Shown one piece after another: positions 52,092 through 60,802 of a stretch of 60,802 bases of DNA. How positions within the stretch are numbered: position 1 is the stretch's first letter; each line of letters opens with the position of its first letter. Both the position numbers and the translations under genes were made by a program. Origin of the DNA: Lingula anatina (taxonomy: Eukaryota > Brachiopoda > Lingulata > Lingulida > Lingulidae). Where the stretch lies: contig NW_019775899.1 in NCBI RefSeq assembly GCF_001039355.2, forward strand, positions 114,430-175,231. Reading direction: 5' to 3'. The notes below the pieces were generated by a model that was not told where the DNA came from, did no database searches, and saw only the letters and a program-made list of their open reading frames with translations.

Positions 52092-55010
52092 TTAAACTCA
52101 GGGCAGTCGACTTGGACGGGATTATCTTTCTCAGTGCCAGTGACGCAGTGTTTGCCACAGTATGTGTGATTTAGAAGCAAGATATACACCAGATAATCTG
52201 AAGGATTAGTTCCTCCTGTGGATGAAGTGATGTCACTCAGTTCATAAGTCAGTTCATGTTGTCCTTATTTACCCTATCCTTGGGGAAAAGAAAGATTTTT
52301 TCGCAAGATATTTTTTTCGCAAATATTGTTCTTGCTTTAACAAAGTTGGTGCTGCACTAAGCAAAAGTAGGGTTTCATTTGAAAGCAAATTAGAATATTT
52401 TAAGCATATGGCTGAAATTTGTTGTACTATAGTGCAACAGCATGCATTCAGTTCACCTTTAGGTCTCGGAGCCTGTTTACATGTGGAGAGAGAGAGATGA
52501 TTTCAGCCAAAACAGTCTACTTTATCAAGTTGTGAAGTTACATGTAGCTGAAATAGTTCTTTTTTTTTAAATTCTGCCTGGCCAAACGTAAGCATCTGGC
52601 AAGAATTACTATATCTTAATGCTAGAATGTGCCAAGATACGATAATGATTTCAGCTTAGCACTGAAGACAGTTCAGTTTGGCTTGGTTTAAGAAAAGAAT
52701 TGATATTTTTCACCAGTTTTGCTATGACGTGGTGTAAATTTAGTTTCTGTGGCCAATCCAATATGTCAGTTACGTATGTCATCGCCAAGCAAGGACACAT
52801 TAGACTCGGCTGCGGTGGATAAATATGATTGATTGATTGTGGTAATTCGACCTTTTCAGTGGTTTTGTGTAGAATTAGAATGTAGATAAATCCTGTGGTC
52901 ATAAAGTGGTCTAAGAACATGAAGAAGGTATTTTTACAACTAAGAAGATATTAAANATGAAGGCATATTTGTCACCAATTGAAATTCTTGCCACAGACTG
53001 ATCAGTTTTCTGCTTTGAAAAAGAGGAATTTGCTATTTTATTTTTAAATGGAGAAAGCATGGAAATTACTTCATATCAATATTGTCAATATATTATATAG
53101 AAATATATCAATAATAGTTTAGGAAATTATTGCTCTGGGGTTTTATATGATGTTTATATATATATAAATGTATGTTAATGGCTTTCTTTGTGTTTATACT
53201 CCCTATGGACTAATCTATAAAAAGACTATATAAAACATAAAAGTCCGCGGTGATGTTGAAACTGAAATAAATTCATTTTGCTTCAGAACATCGTCATTTA
53301 TTCAAAATGATTTAAAGGCGTTAATTGTATCAGGAAATTAAAAACTAGAGGAAGTGTTATGTCAAATGGGGTGATTTTGCCATTCACCAAGGTGTCAAAG
53401 ATTATAACTGACGTCAGTGCTTCGCTGGAAAGTATTAAAGTGGTGAGAATTTAAAGTAAGAAGATATTATGTCCTTACTTACTGCTAGGATTATAAGGTT
53501 TTGGACTGAAAAGAAATCTCAAGTCAAAGGGAGGTTGCTATAAATACATGTCTTCTACATCCACAGACTTAGAGAGATGAAAAATATGACGTAAAAAAAG
53601 AAATGACAAAGAATATATCATAATGATTCAAATTTCTAAGAAAGAGCCATGTTGACAACTTAGTTCCATTGTTTCCAATTCCTTTTCAACCTACAATTGA
53701 CTAGGTTTTAAGGTTGAAAAAAGTTGGATACATTACCCCTTGCAGCTAGGTGCCAAAAGAAAGTTCTATAAAAACCAGAAAACATGTTTTCCAAAGGCAT
53801 GTAGAGATCTAAACTGATTGTCCTGTGATTACTTACAATTGTCAAATGTCTTTTTTTTTTTTTTTCATATTTTTTTCATTATTCAGAGTTTATCATTTTT
53901 AGACACTTGCAAAAATATACATTCTGACATGTTGCCAGTTTAACTTTGCCAGATGTTACTCACAAAACTTTTTTCTTTGGGTGTGGGGTTATCAGTTCAT
54001 GTTATTCAAATTTCTAGACTGAATACCATATTCATTAAGTCATTCTGGAAGAGCTGAAAAAGATGGTTTTGATTTGGATGAATTGAATACGCATAAACAC
54101 TTCACTTTCTGCTTTAAAACATTTACAAACTGTAACAAAAAAATATTTATAAACAAAAGTATAAATGGCATGGCTAGAAACTTGTTAAGAATTTGATTAG
54201 GAAAGTCTGCACTCTTTAAACAATGGGCATCAGAAAATGAGGATAAATATTTGTGGAAGACGCTCAAGGAAAAAAAAAACAGCAGGGTCTTCTGGCTAAT
54301 AACAGGGGTCCTGTGCCAGAAAAAAGGAACTAAAGGCAAAACAAAAATCTTTCCTACCAAAATAATCCAGTTATGGTCCAACAAAACTATTATTTAAAAA
54401 TATTTAAATATTACAATATTTATATTGATAGTGATATCAATTGATAGTGATATCATTGTGGCCTAAGAAAAAGCAATAACAGGAACTTTAATTTTTTAAA
54501 AAAATTATTAATTTCCCATTTTGACTTATTGAAATTGGTATTTGCAGTTTGAAGACTACAAAAGGTATAACTTTAATTGGCATTAGCATTGAAAAATAAG
54601 CTGGAACTGATAAAGTATAACGTACTTGTATTCTGTTTACTTACTTGAAAATCATCATCAAAGTATACCTGTACATATCAGTACAAGTAAATCTAAAAGT
54701 GAAAAATACCCCGAGTTTCTCTAGTGACTTTCACTCTATCAGCAAACCTCTGTAATTTCTACTATTTATACAGGTAGCTTCACATTGAACAGTGACTCTC
54801 GGGGTAAACATTAACATAGCAGCAGAATACTGTTAAAACAAGAAAGCATCCAGGTATATATTAAAGACATGATAGAAATATTTGGCAGAGTCACTACCGA
54901 TAATGTTAATCTACGCAAAAATGCCGAGTTTTTCTTATAGTGTTTAAGGTTAAAAGTGCACATTGAATATTTTCATGTTTTGTACTTTGCGAACTGCAAT
55001 AAAGGCTTAC
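52092..55010. other. Non-coding, no gene seen
   Basis: Single N at 52956 without a visible flanking duplication; poly-T at about 53849-53866; a 2-copy TTGATAGTGATATCA repeat at about 54424-54455. No exon is recognised. Confidence 0.5.
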
Positions 55011-55168
55011 GTAGATTAAAAATGATGGTACCTGTGGTTGAAAATAATGGTACACCTAGATGAAAATTACTGGTAAATGTGGATTTATAATACTGGTATA
55101 TTATATAATAGTAGTTGGATGAAAAATAGTGGTATATATATGTAGATTGAAAATAATGGCCAATGTGT
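55011..55168. repeat. Degenerate tandem repeat, unit about 23-30 bp
   Basis: Five to six units resembling GTAGATTGAAAATAATGGTA plus a short tail. Confidence 0.65.
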
Positions 55169-57295
55169 GAAGTAGGTCAGCAGCATATTTCACTTAGCAC
55201 ATAGCATGTGGCAAAAAGAAATTTGCTGTGAGAACTCAACAGTGAGCTGTACTGTGGTGTGCAACAAGTCCAGTGTTAGATCATGTAAAAGGTGCTAATT
55301 TCAGCAACACCAGGAAGTGCCAAGACATGAAATGTATCACAGATATTGATTGGCGGAAATACGGTAATTGCTCTGATTTTTTGAAGGCACTTTTGCTCAT
55401 TATTTTAGTTATTGAGTTTTATTAGTATTTTTTTCAAACACTCACAACTATGTACTTCCGACACAAACCCAACTTACTTCTTAAAAGTTTGGCATCAGCT
55501 GAGCATTGTAAATAATGCTAACAATTTAAAAAATTTCTTTTTTGAAAGGCTGTTTTAACTCATCTTGTTCGAACCTAAAGAACAATTACCGTAAACACTA
55601 AGCTTTCCTGCTGGCCATGGCCATGTTGTAGCGGCTTTAAGAGATTACATTCCTCTGTTTCACAGTATATTAGGCCTGGAAGGCCCAAGGTAATGGGGAC
55701 AGTGAGGGCGAGGCCAGCGTTAGGGATTTGTTTACCTTGGCGCTGTTACTTTAGAGCTAGAGGAATACACACAAGAAGTCAGGGCTAGATGTACCTATAC
55801 ACACATGCATGTTTAATTGGAGCTGGAGGGATCTCCTGTAAATGTCAGCTGCCCTAGGAGAAAAAAATTCTGTACCTGCAGTATATATCTTAGTAGGGGA
55901 AATACCTCTTGGTGTTCACCAAAGGAGCTTTACTATTTCAGCTGCATGTTTTGCGCTGCATCGGGAAAGGTTCCGTGGTTGTAGTTATGAGGAATAATTA
56001 GAGCTTTGGTTAATGAGTATCTTCAGTATGATATGTTAGAGGAAGCATTTGCAATCTTGGTTATGCGTGTTGTTTAGTGTTTTTGCCAGAGGAGAGGCTA
56101 TTTGACTAGCTACATAGTCAGCGCCTTTAATTTACAGGGAATGACGAGATTGAACTTTACCTGGAGTAAACACGCAGCCCAAGGCAATATATTCTGCCGT
56201 GATTACAGGAATTATTGCGTTGTATTTGGATAATGGACCTGGATTATTGAAAAGATTTGAAGTGCGTGTGTAAACTCACAATGGAAATGGAGGGATCAGG
56301 GCCTTGTTTTATTTGCCCACTGAGGATGTAAACAATATTGTTCAGCTAAGGCAAAAAATATATATTATATATCTTCAGAGATAGAACTGTTTTTTGAAGG
56401 AAGCACACAGGATATTAAAGGTATTGTTGCTTAGAAGAAAGCCCAAAGAGCTCAGTTATTAAGCCCTAGGAAATTGTAGAATGATATTGGGGTATTAGGA
56501 ACGGAGATATTGCAAAGGTTGGGATAAGTGAAACTGAAGGACTTTTTATTCTCAGTGCTTGTTTCGACAAGAGCCTCAAGAAAATGCAGTCTTTTTCAGA
56601 GAGGTGTAATTTAATGTGGATCCAGGTATAGTCTTATAGATAAACAAGGTTAGATTTTGTACACCCTGGATCAAGTTATATAACCATGGAAAGCTTTATA
56701 CTGCAACTGAACTAGGAAGCCCGAAGATTGTATGTTAAGTGTGAAGAAGAATCAAGTTGCAGTTGCTAGCTTAAAATACAAGTCTTACCTTTATACAGAG
56801 TTAACAAAGCTTCACCTTGTTTATTTATAATACTGCTTGAGGTTAAGGAAGAATACAGACCCATTCTGTCTCATCACAAAAACCCTTTGCAAAGCACTTT
56901 TGTCGATCTAAGGGCCCTCATGTTTCCTAAAAGATCTTTAATCTCATATTGGCCTAAACTTTGCGATAAAAAATAAGTCTACTTCAGCTAAATAGAAATT
57001 CAGTCCAATTAAGTCAGTATTGATCTATCTTATGTCCAAGTAGGCTAAAAATATGGTCTTAAAGTTTACACCAATTTTTGGGGTCAAAGTCCTTTAGTGA
57101 AATGCAGCCCCCTTGTCAAAGAAAACCCCACCTGGGGAAGAGATAAATACAGATACACAAACTCACTGCGAGAGACAGAATTAATCTGGCCTGGATTAAT
57201 AAGACATAGGGTACCTGCAGAGAGGCAGTATTAAAAGCCTGTGTTTGTTTACTTAAGTTCATACAGGGTGAGAGAGAGAGAGAGGGAGGGAGATC
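55169..57295. other. Non-coding, no gene seen
   Basis: Short GA run at about 57267-57285. No exon is recognised. Confidence 0.5.
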
Positions 57296-57397
57296 ATTCC
57301 CAGAGCCTATCATACTAACTTTGGATTGAACTATCTCCAAGGAGATTCTGGGAGATGAACTGATTCAGTTAGATCGATCTAGGGAAGGGAACCCAGT
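57296..57397. mobile_element. Internally deleted family A-like element
   Basis: Left TTCCCAGAGCCTATCATAC and ATCTCCAAGGAGATTCTGGG join directly to CAGTTAGATCGATCTAGG and GAAGGGAACCCAGTC, the outer parts of element A5 (33077-33313) without its middle. Confidence 0.6.
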
Positions 57398-58971
57398 CAG
57401 AAAGAGAGACTGACCATAAAGAGACCACTAAGTGACCACATCCTGGTTACATAGCTGAGAGAATCTTACCCTCTGCTGTGGCAGTGAATGGAAAGAGAAA
57501 GCAAGAGATGACACAAAATTTGTCATTTAAAATGTGATTTATAAGAACTGTCAGCATGCAGTGGTAGCCACAGCTATAGTAAGAGATAATACAGGGCATC
57601 CCAGTCTGCTTAGTGCGTAACCAGGGAATGACTTCTACGCATTTACCAAGAAGAAGGCCTAAAGGGATATAGGGGATGTACTTTTGATAGAATTTGCTAT
57701 TAAAAAAGGACATTAACGTTGACTTCACCCGGCAGTGTCAAGCCGCAGGTTAGAGAATGCGGAATCCAGGATCTCACTTTAAACCAGTGAATCAGTTCTT
57801 TGCATTTTCCAATAAGGAGATCTAATATCACAGCGAATGTGGCTGTTGATGGTTTTCTTTCTGGAGGGGATGAATATAAGGCTGCTGCGGACCAAGCTGG
57901 ACTTCTAAGTTGTGTCGTATTAATAGCTAGGAAAACTGGCAGTACTATATGCTCAGGAGTCGTGAAGTTGGTGTTTAAATATGTGTCTTACAAGTAAAGA
58001 TACAATATAATATATACACACATAACGCATTTAGCTAGCAACATCTATAGCCTGGGGAAATACTAATAATAAACAGAAGTGAATTGCTATGTTTGAAGGT
58101 AAATTGTTGAAGACACAGGTGTCCACACTATTGTGTAGCTATGGAAGTGTGAACTTGGCTCATTTCAAGATAATTCTCTGACCTAAATTACACCAAATTT
58201 TCACCAGACCAGTGCTAAATTGTCAAAATAAGCAGGAATTACCCAGTGCATTTAGTCTGCATCTTCTCAAGCTGAAATAAATGAGATATCACAGTTGGCA
58301 GTGATTTTACTCAGAAGTGGGAAAAGTCTAATTTCGATTAGGCCTGAATCAAATGCTGCAAATGTCTGTATATATACAGTTGGTATGAGAGCAATGGCTT
58401 TTCAGATAAAGGACTCTGTGAACCTGCAGAAATCTTGGAAAACATTGTAGATGATGGTGATGAGACGTCACACGAGAATTGTTTATAACCTTTGTGAGCA
58501 CATGCCGGCAGTGCATTAGTACGGTAGTTATTCCGTAAATTTGAACAAAATAAGTTGGTAATTCCTCTCTCCCTCCCCCCTCCTTGTATTTACTGACCAA
58601 AATTTTAAAATGTTGATGCATAAGATTTGAACAGTTTGTATAAAATGAGGGTACTAGTAAGCGCATCTAAGTGAGTTTCTTAAAAGAGATCTATCAATCT
58701 TGTAAGAGTAAAATAGTAGAAGAAGTGAGGAAGTTGCAATTTTTCAAGTGATCAAATTATTTATGTCTGTAAAAGAAGTCCTCTACGTACCTGTCACAAA
58801 GCCAGTTGACATATTAGTTTGACAATTATACCAGTATGATAATGTCCTCAGTGTCACTCACGTATATAATCTTGGTTTACACTGACAGTGTATAAGTATA
58901 TGGGAGACCAGCTAAAACACCCGTTACACATCAACCTGACACATGTGACAAATATACCTGCATAAGTATGT
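57398..58971. other. Non-coding, no gene seen
   Basis: The frame at 57800-57997 has protein-like composition (residues NVAVDGFLSGGDEYKAAADQ) but lacks a good donor, so it is not called. Confidence 0.45.
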
Positions 58972-59025
58972 GGCACATGTGCCATTTAAGAATGGCACAT
59001 GTGCCATTCTCAGGGCACATGTGCC
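58972..59025. repeat. Three copies of the palindrome GGCACATGTGCC
   Basis: Perfect 12-bp palindromes at 58972-58983, 58994-59005 and 59014-59025, embedded in TTTAAGAATGG and CCATTCTTAAG arms that are themselves inverted. Each contains CACATGTG, which satisfies the E-box rule CANNTG on both strands. Confidence 0.85.
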
Positions 59026-60290
59026 ATTCTTAAGTGGAAAGTTGACAGAGGACGTATATGCATAGAGTAACAAAGGTTTTAGGTATATATGTTGTTGGTG
59101 AAAAATAATCTCAACTGAGATTATTTTCTACCATTGAAATATTGAGTTCTTACAGAGAAGCTTGCTTGTGAAGACCTGTAAAACCTTTCAGGAGACAAGG
59201 AAATCAAGGAGTTGTTGAGATGAAATAAATAAGAAGAAACTCAGTGTGTGTATTATTCTTGTAACTGAAAGTCAGTATATTCTCATGGAATTCAATGTGC
59301 AGGTTGCCATCACCAGTGAAAAAAAAAGCAAGTAGCTGTCATAATTTTGCTGATTATTTTGTAATCTGACTTCCTAGACAGACTGCAAAAGGGATTTCAT
59401 TGGTTTCACTACCAGGCGACTTGACACGAAATTGCTCAATACAGATGATCGGTGTACAGAAATCAAATTGAATAGCAGCATGATTGCGGAGACGATGACG
59501 CTGTAGCAGCAGTCGTACTGCTTCCCATTTCTCAGAAGCTGTAATAAAAGAGAAACTCTAGCTAGCACTCCAGAGAAAGAGGCTGGCAATTCCATAAGGA
59601 TCTGTTTTAGGATTTTGGCGTCCTGCCTGATCGTAGGTCAATGAATGTTCATTATAACCAGTAACTGTTTATTCTGCTCTGTAATTTTTTTCAGTCGTAT
59701 ATTTTTAACTTGGCTGAGCAGGGTAACATTATACAATTTTAGGGAACAAGGGTCGCTAAGTGTAAATTACAAGGAGTTGCGTGACTGCCTGGTATTAAAC
59801 AAGTTAAAAACAGGGAAAAGGCTTGCATTGGTCATATATCACATGGACTGCTGCCACTGGACAAGCATGTCATACGCTAAATGTTTTTGAACAAACAAAA
59901 CCATGATAATTATACACAGAACCCTCGTATAATTCTGACATTATGCTGAGCCTGATGAACCTTGTAGTAATGAATGATGTCTTACCTGAGGATGAACTAT
60001 TGGCCAGCATTCAAAGTATAGGGAGTTAAAAAAGATAAAGAATAAGACTGGATTTTTATAAAGCAGAGTCACTTTTGGAACAATATCTATTACATCAGGG
60101 ATCATATTACAGTACAGGTTTAACAGATGTGTGAAATGACAATTATTCCAACAGGGAATGATACATGTGACTTCCTCTCTTGATGCCAGATGTAAGACGA
60201 TATACGCCGCGGAGAAAAAAAGACTTGATAAATATAATGTGTGATATCATTTCTGTATACAAGTAACACAGCGCAGTGACCATTGACAAC
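59026..60290. other. Non-coding upstream of candidate exon D
   Basis: Small hairpin at about 59105-59128 (AATAATCTCA AC TGAGATTATT). No exon is recognised. Confidence 0.5.
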
Positions 60291-60316
60291 ATGCCTGAAG
60301 AGGAGGACAGTGTAAG
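60291..60316 (+). CDS. Candidate alternative first coding exon D (very short), unidentified gene
   Basis: ATG at 60291 with A at -3, encoding MPEEEDSV plus two bases, ending at a near-consensus donor GTAAG/GTAAGC. The frame would stop at the TAA of the donor if unspliced. At 26 nt it could be a chance match. It is listed because it ends in the same phase as exons A-C, its acidic peptide is similar in style to the acidic parts of B and C, and it lies nearest to the expected downstream exons. Confidence 0.4.
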
Positions 60317-60539
60317 GTAAGCTATGGCAGTCACCTGCCCAGCAGTACACCACCTGAGGAAATGTACCAGTTCAAAGGTGGGATACTGCTGGGTGGTTTC
60401 TTTAAGTTAGCTATAGTGATGTCATTGAAGCTGTTATATGTATTCGATTAATGAATGAATAAAAAATACTAGAAGATGTAATATGTTTTTATATATTTGT
60501 AGGCATGAGATATATAGGCTAGGTTCACAGTGACCCTCT

Positions 60540-60802
60540 TGGGTCACTATGGGGATGTATAGGATCACCATGGAGATTAAGGAGGTCACCAAAGAAACTT
60601 ATAAGATCATACGGGAATCGTATGGGTCACTATGGAGTTGAATGGGGTCACTGTGGAGGTCGTATGGGGTCACTGTGGGTGGGTTGAGGAGGTCACTCTG
60701 GGGATCATAAATTGTCACTTTTGGGCCTTGGGGTCATTGTGGGGTCTGCATGGGTTGATTATACGGCCATTTGGGGAGGTCATTTGGGTCATTTAGTATG
60801 GT
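60540..60802. repeat. Degenerate minisatellite with GGTCA core, unit about 21-22 bp
   Basis: At least eleven units of the type GGTCACTGTGGAGGTCGTAT follow each other to the window edge, with 30-50 percent divergence between units. The array continues beyond the window. Confidence 0.85.

Noticed and set aside
52956-52956. Lone N as a sign of another haplotype join
   Set aside because: I could not find a flanking direct or inverted duplication near it, so its cause stays open.
57800-57997. 65-codon frame with protein-like composition
   Set aside because: Acceptor-like ATCACAG is present but no credible donor follows, and there is no recognised family.

Overview
The window looks like a stretch of an animal nuclear genome. 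It is AT-rich, its coding exons are short and split by GT..AG introns, and microsatellites and small inverted-repeat transposons are dense. It has two N gaps and six isolated single Ns. The dominant style (heavy microsatellites, many MITE families, probably uncollapsed haplotype copies) suggests a highly heterozygous marine invertebrate. I cannot name the species from the sequence.

Left part (about 0.4-4 kb, minus strand): the 5' part of an RCC1-and-BTB-domain protein gene (RCBTB1/RCBTB2 type). Seven coding exons with mutually consistent phases encode the N-terminus and most of the RCC1 propeller. The gene runs off the left edge before the BTB domain. The 5' edge of its third coding exon has been copied twice more inside the neighbouring intron, together with an AAT microsatellite.

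Middle and right (12-60.8 kb, plus strand): I find no long coding region. I do see four small exons that each start with an ATG preceded by an in-frame stop (three of the four checked) and end at a GT donor: 12072-12307, 17323-17393, 47361-47467 and 60291-60316. All four end after the second base of a codon. I read them as candidate alternative first exons of one large plus-strand gene whose common exons lie beyond the right edge. I do not recognise the gene.

The rest is intergenic or intronic sequence full of mobile DNA. There are Harbinger-like MITE families (called A, B, C, D and J here) that share near-identical outer ends and 3-bp target duplications. There are two hAT-like families with 5-bp duplications (F, G), one family with 8-bp duplications (I), a TTAA-bounded family (E), and a 5'-truncated LINE nested in a MITE. 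Three of the single Ns sit next to near-identical direct duplications (19.1, 23.3-25.5 and 32.7-37.3 kb) that look like unmerged alleles. A fourth abuts a 372-bp palindrome at 45.2-45.6 kb. The right end is a degenerate minisatellite built on a GGTCA core.
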